Source of the DNA: Flaccisagitta enflata
Lineage: Eukaryota; Chaetognatha; Sagittoidea; Aphragmophora
Length of the DNA stretch: 64,000 nt
Direction: 5' to 3'
NCBI GenBank assembly: GCA_965153355.1
Contig: OZ231126.1
Location: 82,646,001 to 82,710,000, forward strand
The translations under genes and the position numbers were made by a program. Below, piece by piece: positions 33,571 to 60,167 of the stretch. The notes under the pieces were generated by a model, which saw nothing but the letters and a program-made list of their open reading frames with translations, did no database searches and had not been told where the DNA came from. Each line of letters opens with the position of its first letter. The first letter of the stretch is position 1.

Positions 33571-33789
33571 TTTAGAAACGCATTTTCTTATTCTCTGATT
33601 AGCGCCCCTTCCACTCTTTTGAAAATAAGAATTTCCTCTGTGGTTTTTATTATGCTAAATATTTTAAAAGATAAAGTTCGGCATTTTTTTGTTTTTTTCA
33701 GACACTTTATAATGAATTTTACAGTTAAATTATGTTTTTTATTTTTTTACCTATTATTTTCTATTTTTTGTTTGTTTTTCTTTTCCATT

Positions 33790-34650
33790 TTTTTAGTCGC
33801 GGACAAGCGACTCTATAAGAGGCTTTGTCTGTCCGTCCGTCGGTCCGTCCTTCACGCTTGAGTTGTCACTAGGGATGGGGAAGCGATTGACCGCTTCCGT
33901 TTTGGAGGATGTGCAAGCTTCTACTATCTTAGAAGTAAAAAAGTTTCCACCTGTAGCATTAGTTCATTTATTGACATAAAGATTGGCACAAATCAATTGC
34001 AAATCCATGAATACTTAATTTTAGCCCCTTTTGACTAAATCGCCATTCATCAGGGAAGTAGTGTGCACAGTTTCTTTAAGTTCTCTGGAGTAATGGCGTT
34101 CCTAACTTTTCTAGCAATTTTCTTTTGCTATTTCTTTTGCAATTTTCTTTTCCTTTTGCTACATTTACATTTATAGCGCCAAAGGGATTTGACAAATCAT
34201 AAGAAAATTGGTGACATAAATGTAGCTCTTCGAATGTGCAAGCAGTCTATGCAAACCGCATCTGTCTAGCGTGATATAAGAAAAAATAAGTGTTATCATT
34301 TCAAGATTGTATAGAAATGGCAAATGCATAATTGAACATTTCATTCAAAGTTGAAAAACTTTTTATTGGATTGAACTAGAGAGATGCGGTTTGCGTAGAT
34401 TGCGTAGATTTGTTGGGCTTTAACAATCTCACTGATCTTTTGATGATTTGTTGATTCTAGTTGGAGATATATAGGTAAATGCGCAGAAAGATAGTAGTAT
34501 TTGTACTACAAAATGGAAGCGGAAGCGGTGGATGCGGCACCAAAATCAATCGCTTCCACATCCCTAGTTGTCACACTCGAGTTGAAAACGATCACATTAA
34601 GTGTGAAAACGCGCATTATCTAGGCGGCGAAAACCGCGGGGATTAAAAAT
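33790..34650 (-). mobile_element. K-type copy split by a hAT-like insertion
   Basis: TTTTTTTAGTCGCGGACAAG hairpin end, GTCCGTCCGTCGGTCCGTCC, then 'gagttgtcac'. After the insertion (33870-34566) it resumes at 'gttgtcacactcgag...gtgtgaaaacgcgcatta', as in the copy at 176-342 ('cagtgcgaaaacgcgga'). Confidence 0.75.
33870..34566. mobile_element. 697-bp hAT-like element
   Basis: Ends TAGGGATGGGGAAGCGATTG and CAATCGCTTCCACATCCCTA are inverted repeats with one mismatch over 20 bases. They are flanked by a perfect 8-bp duplication GTTGTCAC (33862-33869, 34567-34574). No coding capacity. Confidence 0.9.
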
Positions 34651-35540
34651 CTCGTTCATAATGCATTTTCAGTCCTCTGAGTAAAGTGAGGACGCTGAAT
34701 GAAATTGTGATAATGAAAAATGTTCAGCATTACTGGTTTAGATGTTTTACAAACTTTTCTTATTTAAAGCGTAGAGAAAAAAAGCAACACTTATCCTACG
34801 ACTTTTTTTTAAAACTCATCTCCACTGAAATTATTTCTTAGCCAGAGTTGATCTTCCAATGTATCATTGCGCGCCAAGAAAGACAGAGAGACTGACTGAA
34901 ATCAAGAAAAAAATAAACAGACAGTTACACAGATGAGCAGAGAGTGCATTTCTTTACCAAATGTGAATCCCACTGCATGCAGCAGGCTGTCTTGCAATAT
35001 AGCGCCATGAAAAAAAAATGTTTTGGTGAGAGGTGATACCTGTGCGTAACTCGTCATAGTATAGTGAGACAGCAATGATGACAAGGAAAATCGCACCTTA
35101 AAAATCACCTTTACATATGTCTTCATCCGAATAAGGAAATAGATCTAGTGTGAAAAGTGAAATACCTTCTGAACCTGATGAGTGACATTGATGAAAAAAA
35201 GAATGACCATCATATCAATGAAACACTTCAGCTTAAAAAAGAAATTGAAATCCTACTCTTTAAGTTGACCTTTAAGTCCCTGGACTTTAACTCTGAACGC
35301 ATGAACAAGAGATTGTGTCCAATGTCATGTTTGTAAATTTGATATTAAAAATCAGTGTCGCTTTGATCTGTTGTTTTTTGGACGAAATCCAAAGCTAATC
35401 AACGCGCTCTATCCATGGGTGCCACTCGCGCGATTACAGAAGCTGGCGTTTGGCCGTCGTGGCACTATCTTACACACAGTTGAATTCTATTTCAGAGCAA
35501 AATCAGAAGTGTTTCACGCGACAAGCGATATTATTTCAAG
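34650..35540. other. Intergenic sequence with no gene seen
   Basis: AT-rich, largely unique-looking. The open frame at 35371-35628 is partly made of a K1 end (35545-35612, 'cctgcccacccgtccgcgactag...ccggccttgtt'). Confidence 0.55.
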
Positions 35541-35927
35541 CCCCACATTATCGCACCTGCCCACCCGTCCGCGACTAGTTTTGGCCGTGTATCCGGCCTT
35601 GTTCTTAGTATGTTTAACATTGCGCTAATTAAGAGGAAGTATACAAGGTAATATACGCAATGTTTTTTTTCAATTTTCAAAGCGCCCCTGGCGCTAATAA
35701 AAGGAAATACTGTATCTTTAAATAAGTTACCGCCTGCACTTTCTGGCAAGTTACTACAGGAGCTTTTCGTTTTACGGCGATAGGAAAAGATTGCCAGTTG
35801 TTAAAAGCTGATTAATGAACATGTATTCAATGAACGATTTACTAGGTAATGATCATATACCTTACCTAATAGTACAACCCAGTTAACAGTGTGTACACAG
35901 TAGTCCAAGTAATCTACCAGAAGTACA

Positions 35928-36542
35928 CAGTGGGCCTTAATTGGATATGGGTCCAAAAAAATCCTCAGCAGTAGTGACTAGTATAAATAGGTACATTTTA
36001 TAGTGACAAATCGATATTGACCTTTAAAAAAAAATTTCCCTTGAAATTTTTCGCAAAAATCACTAAAATGTGTCCATTTTCTTATATATTTCTGGATAGA
36101 TCTAAATGATCTATAAATTTTGAAATTCTGATTCAAGATTGATATTCCTGGTAAAATTTCCAATTGTTTGATAGGTCACACTATATACTTTCATGTAAAA
36201 AATAAAATTTTCATTTTCTATGTCACCGTTACAAAAATGCAACGGTGGCCTCAAATATGAAAATTTCATTTTTACATGAAAGTATATAGTGTAACCTATC
36301 AAATGATTGGAAATTTTACCAGGAATATGAAACTGGAATCAGATTTTCAAAATTGATGGATCATTGAGATCTATGTATAAATATATAAGAAAATGAACAT
36401 ATTTTAGTGATTTTTGCAAAAACTTTCAAGGGAAATTTTTTTTTAAGGGTCAATATCAATTCTTCACTATAAATTATACCTATTTATACAAGTCACTACT
36501 GCTGAGGATTTTTTTGAACCCATATCTAATTAAGGCCCACTG
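35928..36542. mobile_element. 615-bp foldback element CAGTGGGCC
   Basis: CAGTGGGCCTTAATTGGATA (35928) and its near-complement ending at 36542 pair along almost the whole element. The arms meet at 'gtcaccgttacaaaaatgcaacggtggc' (about 36220-36250). Confidence 0.85.
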
Positions 36543-36856
36543 TGAGTACTGAGTAGCGTAGGACAACCGGGCTTATTTCAAGACGACGAGTTAGGTACAG
36601 GGAGCAATCCACAAAGGTTTGGGGAGTCATGAAAAATATAAATGCGGGTATGAAGTCATTTGAACTTTTGCCAATGGACAAATAAAGACATTGTTTTAAA
36701 TGAAATGAAACAATAACTTTGATATTCATGTGAGAAATTAAGTTATTAGATTGAATAAGATTTATTTATAGAAATTTGTCCTTATTAAATGAAATATGAT
36801 ATAAGATGAGGATAGAGCCAGGGCCACAATTGACCAAAGGTGCGTCCTCTTTGCTT

Positions 36857-36955
36857 CTTAGTTGCGGACTCGCAATTCTATAAGTGGCTTAGTCCGTCGG
36901 TCCATCGGTCAGTCTGTAATGATCAAGATGCGAAAGTGTGAAGATTCGCATTGTA
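36857..36955 (-). mobile_element. K-type copy, hairpin half
   Basis: 'ttagttgcggactcgcaattctataag', CCGTCGGTCCATCGGTCAGT and 'gatgcgaaagtgtgaa'. It is followed directly by the TACAGTGGAGCACC sequence. Confidence 0.65.
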
Positions 36956-37001
36956 CAGTGGAGCACCGCTTGAGCGCACCCGCTAAAAAGGTTTGTCCGC
37001 C

Positions 37002-37449
37002 TACAGTATGATGGGAGCAATAAGGGCAGTACAATGAGGGCCTCCTATATTCTTACTGTTTTATGTTTAAAGGAAGAATCTTAAGCTTTAGTTTTTCTGA
37101 ATGTTGATGGTTCAAAGTATTGAGTGAATATATAATTCCACACCAAGTGATTCAAAACATCTGATAATTGATTTCCATTCATTGCATGTGGCTCTGTAGC
37201 TCTTTTTTTAGAGTGCTGAACTTGAAAGAAGCAATTTCTTTCTCTTCAGAGTCACAGGTTCAAGTCCAGAGCGGTGTTCCACTTGTTTTCTTTTTCGTCA
37301 ACAGTCACAGCTAGAGGTTGGAAACTACATTCATTCAAAGCTCTTGCCCATCAGTTTTTAGAAAAAACATAGTTAAAGCTACTTTATTAAGATATTGCAG
37401 CAGGAAATGACCCACCATCTGAGGTCCTCATCGCTCCCATCGTACTGTA
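37002..37449. repeat. TIR cassette enclosing a second tRNA-like sequence
   Basis: TACAGTATGATGGGAGCAAT..GAGGGCCTC (about 37012-37050) pairs with GAGGTCCTCATCGCTCCCAT..GTACTGTA (about 37419-37450). Between them lies a tRNA-like segment at 37188-37283. Confidence 0.7.
37188..37283 (+). other. tRNA-like sequence with canonical B box
   Basis: The D-arm-like TGTAGCTC..TTTTTTTA..GAGTGC and the B-box consensus GGTTCAAGTCC (37257-37267) are spaced as in a tRNA with a long variable arm. The T stem has mismatches, so a decayed tRNA or tRNA-derived SINE is likely. Confidence 0.45.
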
Positions 37450-37673
37450 TAAGGCAACGCAACCTTATATCTTATGAGAGATTTCGAAGCAATATTAACA
37501 TTGGCAATAAGGCAGCTTGGTAATAAGGCCTAATTTTGCTCAGTCCTTTGGAATGCGCTCAAGTGACGCTTAACTGTGTTACAGCGTATATGCTGTGATT
37601 GTGTCTGTGTGTGTATAACGGGGTGTGGAAGGGGGTTGATCGCCCCTGCCCACCCATCCACGACGATTCTGTA

Positions 37674-37929
<256 letters not shown>

Positions 37930-38489
37930 ACCTTCCCTATCTCGAATTTGGAATGAATGCAGATTGAATTAACACGCATTATTACAATCTCAAGTTGTAG
38001 TTGTTGATTGAAATTCTACGCATTATTTCAATGTTGCGACTAGGTGGCCACAACGTTTTGATGTCTTTGAGCAAATTGTCTTTTCGCTGTAAAAAGCAAT
38101 TAAGTTTTTTGCCCAACTGGCTATCCACAAAGTTCCTGTTCATCTGCAAGCGACGTAGGCAGTTGATTGTCCACTGTCCAGCCTCTTTTATTTTAAATGT
38201 TTGCGAAGAAAATTCTTATCTTTTTTTGCCTTTTTAACAGCGTGAAATTCAGTATTTTTTGAGCATTTTGAAGGAAATTGATGTGGCACAGCCGAAAGTG
38301 AAATACAAGAAGTTAACCTCCAAAAATGTGGTCCCCCCTATAGCAACAACCACTGTATGAATTTCGCTAAAAATACAATATTTTGCTGATTTTTTTGCTA
38401 TGATTTAAAACTGGGAATAAAATTCCAGCTCTTATTCCTCATCTCATATGTTTTTCTTTATTCTGCGGTTGAGGCTGTAAGTGGGGGGT

Positions 38490-39002
38490 CGGGTGTGTCA
38501 ATATGCAAAAAGTTTTTTGATGAGACCATCAACATCAGACAACATTAAGTAATGAATTTTAAGATCTTTAGCGTTTTTATTTTGTTAAATCTTATTTATC
38601 TTCCATTTTTTTCAAAACCCCTTTCTAGCCGCTAATTTGTATATTGCTTTGTTAATGATTCTGTGTCAGCAATATCCTCAGGAATATAATCAAGTTTACA
38701 CATGTAAATATCTTAGTGCTAATTTTAGTTGTAACTGAGATAACTTTGTTCATTTATCACCAAATCTATTGAAAAAGATAAAAACTAATCTTTTCTGTAG
38801 AAATTATGTTTCTTATTTTCACCAAATCTAGGTGCAGATGCTGGAAGTATATATATTGTTGTCAATCTTTTCTTGCGCTAAAAAAACGGAAGATGAATGA
38901 AATTTGAAAAAACAAAAACGCTAAAAGTCTTAGAATTCTTTTGTTTACATTCCCTGATGTCGATGATCTGATCAAAAATACTTTTGCATATTGACACATC
39001 TG
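38490..39002. mobile_element. MULE-like MITE, copy 1
   Basis: Ends CGGGTGTGTCAATATGCAAA and TTTTGCATATTGACACATCTG are inverted and extend inward about 60 bases or more. A perfect 10-bp duplication AGTGGGGGGT flanks it (38480-38489, 39003-39012). The 9-10-bp duplication suggests Mutator-like rather than hAT. Confidence 0.85.
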
Positions 39003-39014
39003 AGTGGGGGGTGC

Positions 39015-39870
39015 TACAGTTTTTGGGGGGTTGACTTCTTGTATTTCACTTTCGTCTGAAAATTACGTCCTCATCTTTTCCCCAATGACATGAGCGATAG
39101 AAGCAAGAAAAGGTAAATTGGGAGACGCGCCATTCTCTATTGCGCGCTGGAATAAAGGAACATTTCGGCGAGACATACAAGCAGAAGAGATTTCAACGAG
39201 AAGACGAGGAAAGCTGATTGAGTGTACAAATGATAACATGCAACAATTAAAATTTCTTCAATGAGAAGTCTTTTTGTAGTCTTGCTTTTAACTCGTCACT
39301 CGTCAGTGAATATCAGGATCGATGTGAACATATATGCCTTCACTCGATACGGATTATTGATGAGCAAAATAGGGAAGGAAACCCCTTCAGATGGCCTTCA
39401 AACAGAAACTTCAAAAGGTAACCATCGACTCTATGCCGAGCTGAACATTTAAGCTGAAACCATTTAGATTTTACGGCAAAAGATCAATGGAGCGAAAGTA
39501 AACATCAACATCTTGTACCAATACTTGAGAAAATCAAGCTCGACTGAGCAGCTCGATGCGTCATGACTCATGAGCGCTATTTTTGAACAGGACCGACTGA
39601 CCGACGGACCTACGAACGGAAAATTTGTAAAGATGCGATGATGCATCTGTTAAAACATTTGGGACTGTTTAAACGTTTGATTGATCAAGATGGTATCTTT
39701 GGTCCTCTTTCCATATTCTTTCCCAGACAACGCTATTTTAAACAGCTTTGACTCTACATTTACTTTATCTGGGGAAGATAATCAAAGACCAGGGGGTGAA
39801 GAAATCAAAAGCCGCTCAAATTTGTACTATAATTTATTGACCCCTGGAAGAAAGGTAGTCATTTTTGAGC
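39015..39870. other. Intergenic segment between the two MITE copies, no gene seen
   Basis: Contains short open frames without family similarity. Some exon-like GC content at 39120-39220, but no supportable product. Confidence 0.5.
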
Positions 39871-39880
39871 ACAAATCATT

Positions 39881-40395
39881 CAGGTGTGTCAATATGCAAA
39901 CGGTTTTTTGATCAGATCATCGACATCAGGGAGTGTAAATAAAACAATTCTAAGACTTTTAATGTGTTTATTTTTTAAAATTTTATTCATCCTCCGTTTT
40001 TTTAGCGCAAGAAAGGATTGTTAAAAATATATGTACTTCTAGTATCTGCACCCAGTTTTGGTGAGAATAAGACCCATAATTTCTACAGAAAAACGGTATT
40101 ATTATTTCTTTTTACAACTTTGGTGATAAATGAACAGCATTTACCTTGTTTCAACTAGAATTAGCACCAAGATATTCATGGGTTTAAATTTGATTAGGTT
40201 TTTGAACAATAATACTGAAACAAAATCATCAACACAGCAGTATGCAAATTAGCGCCTAAACAGAGGTTCTGAAAAAAATAAAAGATAAATGAAATTTGAA
40301 AAGAAAAAAACACTTAAGGTCTTAAAATTTAATACCTTACACAGTCTGATATTGATGGTCTCATCAAAAAACTTTTTGCATGTTGACACACCCGA
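39881..40395. mobile_element. MULE-like MITE, copy 2 (inverted relative to copy 1)
   Basis: CAGGTGTGTCAATATGCAAA and CTTTTTGCATGTTGACACAC ends. Flanks ACAAATCATT (39871-39880) and ACAAATCATC (40396-40405) match at 9 of 10. Internal words such as 'gcaagaaaggattgtt' are the complement of copy 1. Confidence 0.85.
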
Positions 40396-40684
40396 ACAAA
40401 TCATCCTATCAGTGTAATTTTAACAATTGAAAGGCTCTCTGGGGCCTGGACTCTCTCGATAATTAGGCGCTGGCGAATCGATGACCAATATCACTGACGA
40501 GCATCTGGAGGAAACAAGAAGACCGTTTGCGGATGACAGATTTATTTGTGGCAGTTTCGCATCCCTATAAGAGGTCACGTCTGTTGGTTAGTCACGCAAA
40601 CCTTTAAATCTTAATATCTGATATTTTTCTATCTAAAAAGCAGCACCAAATTCAATCTTTTATTTACTTCTTTATTAATTTGAA

Positions 40685-41310
40685 TATTCATTCAATCAAT
40701 CAATCAATCAATCATTCAAAAATCAAAAGCAACGTTTATTCATAAAAAACATACACACTTTTTTTTTTATAAGAACCAAGTTTATAAGAACGTTAGGCTT
40801 CAAATCGTCAAAAATTTAAGAACATGCTAAGAACATTGGAAGGCTTCATTTCTTCAAAAATTTAAGAACATTAGGCTTAAAATCTTAAAAATTTAAGAAC
40901 ATTTTTTTCTGGGCTTTTTTTTAATCAATTGTTCTTTGTAAATGTACAGACTCTGTATCTTTTCTGTTTAGCAAATCATGTCTCCCTTTATATAGCCTAT
41001 ATTTTTCTACTTTCATTGATCTTAGTTCACTTAAAACGTTTAAATCTGCTACTTAGTTGTTTCATTGACATTTTCCTTCATTTTCTCCTCAATGACAAAC
41101 TTAAAACTAATTAAGAACGTTCTTAATTGAAGGTTAAAAAGTGCGTTTAAATTAAGAACAATTTAAGAACGTTCAAGCCTTGAAATTGCTTAAAATTTAA
41201 GAACATTGAAGGCTTGCTCAAAAAATGACGTTCTTATAAAAAAAAAAAAGTGCATTCATTCATAAAAAATATTCATTCATAGAGGACGCATCGTTAACCT
41301 ACTTGGCCTT
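40685..41310. repeat. (CATT)n and 'aatttaagaac' repeats ending in a K2-type word
   Basis: CAATCAATCATTC words, then repeated 'aaaatttaagaacatt'. 40780-41245 is flanked by 'cataaaaaacatacac...tttttataagaac' and its complement. It ends 'agaggacgcatcgttaacctacttggccttgttt', like 6892-6915. Confidence 0.65.
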
Positions 41311-41311
41311 G

Positions 41312-41321
41312 TTTATTTATT
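41312..41321 (-). promoter_or_regulatory. Candidate polyadenylation signal of the Gi-alpha gene
   Basis: AATAAATAAA (read on the - strand) starts about 30 bases after the stop codon. It abuts a copy of the 'ggccttgtt' repeat end, so the gene may use a signal supplied by a repeat. A 3' UTR this short would be unusual. Confidence 0.35.
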
Positions 41322-41351
41322 TAGAATGGTTTCGATATATGCGTTTCGGCG

Positions 41352-55874
<14,523 letters not shown>

Positions 55875-57600
55875 GTTGTCAATTGATAATTGCCTTTTCT
55901 TAATTGCCTTTTTTTTATATAAATATTTCCGCTTGCTTTCGATCACAATGACTACGACATACTTTGACGAGTCTAGTAAAATGTTGTTGCTACGAGTACG
56001 ACGAATGATTGACGACGCGACGACAACACGATTTGTGTGAGTAGTAGAAGACGAAACGGGACGATTTAGTCACAAGTCACATCGATTTTTAACATAAAAA
56101 GAGGCGTGGAAGAAACAGATACAAATGGGTCACAGGGATATGACATAATTTTTAAGTAGTTCAGTGAACAGTACAGTCAGCTCACGGATTATTAGCGACG
56201 TCGCATTTGACCCAAGGGAGGACGCGACGGCAAGGAAAGGTGCGCGATCCTGTCAATTTCTGGTCATAACTCACACGAGCGTGTGTTTTTTGTTGTTGTT
56301 GGGGTTGTTCAAACAAGATCCTCGTGCCGTAATGGACTAATGGGCAGGGAAGGGGGAAGAAAGTTATGGTCGTGTCAATGTCTGGTCATAACTTACACGT
56401 GCGTGCGTGTGTTTTGTTGTTGTCGTTCATAATTTTTTTTTGTCGCTCGAACGAGATCCGCGTGACATATTAGGCGAGGGAGTGGAAGTGGGGGGGGGGG
56501 GAGGGTTTTTACGTCGCGGAGATGGAAATTTATGGGCAATTACGAGGCAGGACACAAATTTGTTGGCACAGCGACCAACACGATGAGGACAACGATGAGG
56601 GCAATGAGGAGAACGATGAGGACAATGAGGAGGAGGACATCGAGAAGGGGACAACGATGACGACGAGGACTACGAATCTACGATGTGTTGTTGTTGATCC
56701 GACGAACGGTTGATGGAAGTATTTCACGCACGTTACAATCTACGTCAGCGACAGGCATGCCAGGCTGGCACTTTTACAGGCATGGATACCATATTCTCAT
56801 AATAGAATTGTGTTGATGTGTGTAGATAGCCTGCTTGGTGATCGCCAGAGACGTCTGTTTCTTACATACCGGAGCAAAACACAGTTGCTTACTTGACAAT
56901 CGTTTTTTCCTTTTCGTGCTCGCTTCACTCATGCATTATCTTTTTTTGGTGAGAGTGTGGCAATGTGGCATAACAGTCAGAGAGTCAAATAGGATCCCCG
57001 ATCTTAACACCTCTGACAAAAAGTAGGAGAACTGGGAAAATGATCAAAATAGAGAGTAAAAATGCATCGAAAAGGTTGAAATTTATCTCAGTGATAACTC
57101 AGATAATCAGATATAGTATTTTTCACAAACCGAGGCCATGTAAAGTAGGTGCACAAGGGTGTGGTCATTGGAACGAAATCTGGCAATGATTTTGTTTGAT
57201 TTTGACATTTTCTAACGAGGGAAAACCACGAACTATCTCATTTTTTTCTGTTTAAGATGGCAAAAAACTGTCATTCCCAGGTTGTTACATAATTATCGGC
57301 TAAAAAGGCAATTGCCCAGAAAGACATTGATTGAGTGCCCCGCAAGGTCAGAGTACCCTATATAATAAGAAAAATGATGGTTTCTTCAGCAAATTTGGAG
57401 CTTTTATTCAAAAAACAAAATCGATATCACAATAGAAACAAGGCATCTTCTGTTGACACGCAGTGGTTTTTTATTTAGAAAACTTAACACAAATAACATT
57501 TTTCCAAGTTGTTTTCATACTTTTGGTGAGCATATTTCATAAACAAACTCTTATCAACGTTCGCCTAACTATGTTAGGGGTGTTATCTACATCTGGTTTT
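55875..57600. other. Region upstream of the Gi-alpha gene, no further gene seen
   Basis: 55960-56480 is relatively CpG-rich and may hold the promoter and 5' UTR. 56500-56720 is GAGGACAACGAT-rich low-complexity sequence; its acidic open frame is an artefact. I saw no conserved protein on either strand. Confidence 0.5.
55908..55924 (-). promoter_or_regulatory. Possible TATA-like element upstream of Gi-alpha
   Basis: On the - strand, TTTATATAAAAAA lies about 35-50 bases before the ATG. Such AT-rich words are common here, and a separate 5' UTR exon cannot be excluded, so this is weak. Confidence 0.2.
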
Positions 57601-57669
57601 CTTTTTGAGGGTTATCATGTGAGTCTTCGCACATCTAAAAAGAGGTCATGTCCATCCGTACGTTTATTG

Positions 57670-57724
57670 TTCTTGCTTTCTTTCTTTCTCTCTTTCTTTC
57701 TTTAAATCATATTCTTTAATTCAT

Positions 57725-57805
<81 letters not shown>

Positions 57806-57818
57806 GTCTGTCTTTCTT

Positions 57819-57849
<31 letters not shown>

Positions 57850-57875
57850 TTCTTTCTTCGATTCATATTCTTTAA

Positions 57876-57970
<95 letters not shown>
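57670..57970. repeat. (CTTT)n / (CTGT)n / (CT)n microsatellite
   Basis: Three successive pyrimidine microsatellites interrupted by 'gattcatattctttaattcattctctc', which occurs twice. Confidence 0.95.
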
Positions 57971-57973
<3 letters not shown>

Positions 57974-58159
57974 GTCGCGTTGTCATCCTCTACTGCGTCA
58001 AGGAGATTCGACCTGCGACAGGAAATAAAAAAGAATGCCCCCTTCCTTATACGCTCCTTCCCCCTCCCCCTTTTTACTTTTCCCTCTCTTGATCTTTTTC
58101 CCTCCGTTTGTTCCTCTCTCACTGTCATGCTGTCGTTGGGTTGCCCGTGTTCAGACACA

Positions 58160-59540
58160 TGACGAAAAAATATCCTTCTTTCATTTTTCTCGGTGACAAA
58201 TTTGAATGATTTTTCTTTCCTTCGTCGTCTTCATGAGATTGGCCTTCCTTATTCCGTGAGATGGGCTATTCTTATTCTGTTTTTCTCGCGCAGTCTTGTC
58301 GCGCTTTGGCATCGTTTTTTTTTTTGTCAAATCCAGATTCCAGGAGCGTAACGGAAGTCGCGCCTCGTCAACACGTCAGCGCGTCATCGTAGTTGGCGTC
58401 TGAGTAGATGCAGATGCAAACCCCGTGAATTTGAGCGTAAAGTGTTTTTTTATGCATTTCTTGCGGTGAGAATCATGGCTGAAATGAAGAGCGGAAAAGT
58501 GTCAATTGATAATTCTAAAATCCAAGATGAATAATTTTAGTCGCGTCACGGGACTAAGATAATTATTATACTTCAGACAGGGGGTTATAAATGTTGAAAA
58601 TGCATCACCCCGTATTTAAATCGGATTCACAATAGTAAATTTGATGTTTTTTTTTTCCGTGATTATTGATCATTCAATAACGGTTGTTTTTCCAATGTTT
58701 TGCTCACTCCCACCAATCAAACGCTCAACAGTGAGATTTGGCATGACAAAATGGTCACTTATTAGCATTTTCAAGCAACATACACTGAAAATTTCAATTT
58801 TTTTTAAAAATTGTTTTCAAGCTATATATAGAGTAAAATTGAGAGCAATCTTAGCATCAGCGTTAGCATCAAATTTGTTGAGTCAAAACCAGGGGAATAT
58901 ATGAGAACATTTGAACTTTATTTGGTCTGTCGAGACTTATGAGGGAACTGCCGAACGAAAAATATCGTGAAGGTGAAACTGTGAAAAAGCCATCTGTCAG
59001 ATTATCTTTAGATTGAGTCTTTTCAAAAGCTATCTGTTAGACTATCTGTGAGACTGAGCTAAAGCTATCTGTCAGACTGTCTATTAGACTATCAGACTAT
59101 CGATTAGACTATTGTGAAATTGACACTGTGCTAACTGTCAGTCTATCTGCGAGACTGAGCTATTTGTCAACATTCCTGTCAATATTCCTGTTGCACTTAT
59201 CATTGCACACTTTCTAACGCTAACAACTGACACACATATTCAACCATCGTGGCTTAACACGGCTAAAGCTGCCTGTCAGAAGAAATAATTCCTGGAGCGT
59301 AAATCGATAAAAGAAAAGACGAGGCAGAAGGCAGAGCCGATGAACGCGCTTTAATGGAGACAAGATTAAGGCGACAGAAAGACTTTTAAACGCTACAGAT
59401 AAGGGGCCCAGGGAGGATAGGCAGAGATGCCTTTAGAGATATGAACGTCACGTAATCATTTGAGCAACATTTGTCTGATTCTTTTTGCTGTCAGAATGCA
59501 CCCAGTGTTCGATTAAAAATTTCATTACTACAGTCTTTGA
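58160..59540. other. Noncoding region, no gene seen
   Basis: A CpG-richer patch at 58260-58440 and a 'agctatctgtcagactatctg' repeat at 58980-59180. Short open frames lack any recognisable family. Confidence 0.5.
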
Positions 59541-59547
59541 TGTACTT

Positions 59548-59745
59548 AACAAGGCCGGATACACGGCTACCCCAGTCCCGTGCGGGTTGGCAGGAGCAGT
59601 GCTGGAGAAGGTCATTTGAGGAACTGGGCAGGAGCAGCAAGCTTGAAAAAACTCAAAAACGCCGAAAAACTAAAAGGGACAGACCGACCAACCGACCGAC
59701 GGACCGACATAGCGGAGTGTAGAGTCGCGTAGCACGCGACTAACA
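59548..59745 (+). mobile_element. K1 copy, full length
   Basis: AACAAGGCCGGATACACGGC, 'ccgtgcgggttggcaggagc', GACCGACCAACCGACCGACG and the perfect hairpin GTCGCGTAGCACGCGACTAA. It runs straight into another copy. Confidence 0.88.
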
Positions 59746-59915
59746 AGCCCGGATACACGGCAACCATAGTCGTGTGCGAGTGGCCAGGGGCAGCGACGCA
59801 GAAGACCAATGAAGCACTTCAGCAGCAGCTGCGGCTCTGACGCGGAAAACGCGTAAATCCATGTATGTGACGGACCGACGGACTTAAAAGTGGCTCGTTG
59901 AATCGCGTAGCAGAG
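59743..59915 (+). mobile_element. K1 copy in tandem, diverged
   Basis: CAAGCCCGGATACACGGCAA, 'gtgcgagtggccaggggcagcg', 'gtgacggaccgacggac', and a degenerate hairpin 'aatcgcgtagcagagg'. Confidence 0.7.
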
Positions 59916-60039
59916 GAGATGACTTAGCTGGAGTGGAGGGTGTTCCTTTGAGGGCCCCAACCCCTAAAACACACCCGTACAACACCCCTCCAAACACAGA
60001 CAATCATAATCGTGTCATCTTAAAAGCGCATTTTCCAAC

Positions 60040-60145
60040 TATTTAGCTCGAGCGTGCACCTACTGCACCTACGGACGAACGGACCAACGGACGAACCACC
60101 GGATGGACGAATTTTCTGATAGAGTCAAGAGTCTGCAACTAAAAG
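60040..60145 (+). mobile_element. K-type copy, hairpin half
   Basis: GGACGAACGGACCAACGGAC, 'gaattttctgatagagtcaagagtctgcaactaaaagatg'. Confidence 0.6.
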
Positions 60146-60167
60146 ATGTGAGGTATCCTGTCAGTCA

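Noticed and set aside
35371-35628. 85-codon open frame with non-repetitive residues
   Set aside because: Its last third is a K-repeat end and the rest matches no family that I know; no supporting splice structure.
55875-55946. In-frame ATG 24 codons upstream of the Gi-alpha MGC start
   Set aside because: Starting there would bury Gly2 and abolish myristoylation; the MGC start gives the exact family length of 354.
56522-56713. Acidic 63-codon open frame
   Set aside because: It is a GATGAGGACAAC-type low-complexity repeat without family similarity.
58476-58535. Short open frame beginning MAEMKSGKVS in a CpG-richer patch
   Set aside because: Only 19 codons, no splice-linked continuation and no recognised family; insufficient to call a gene.
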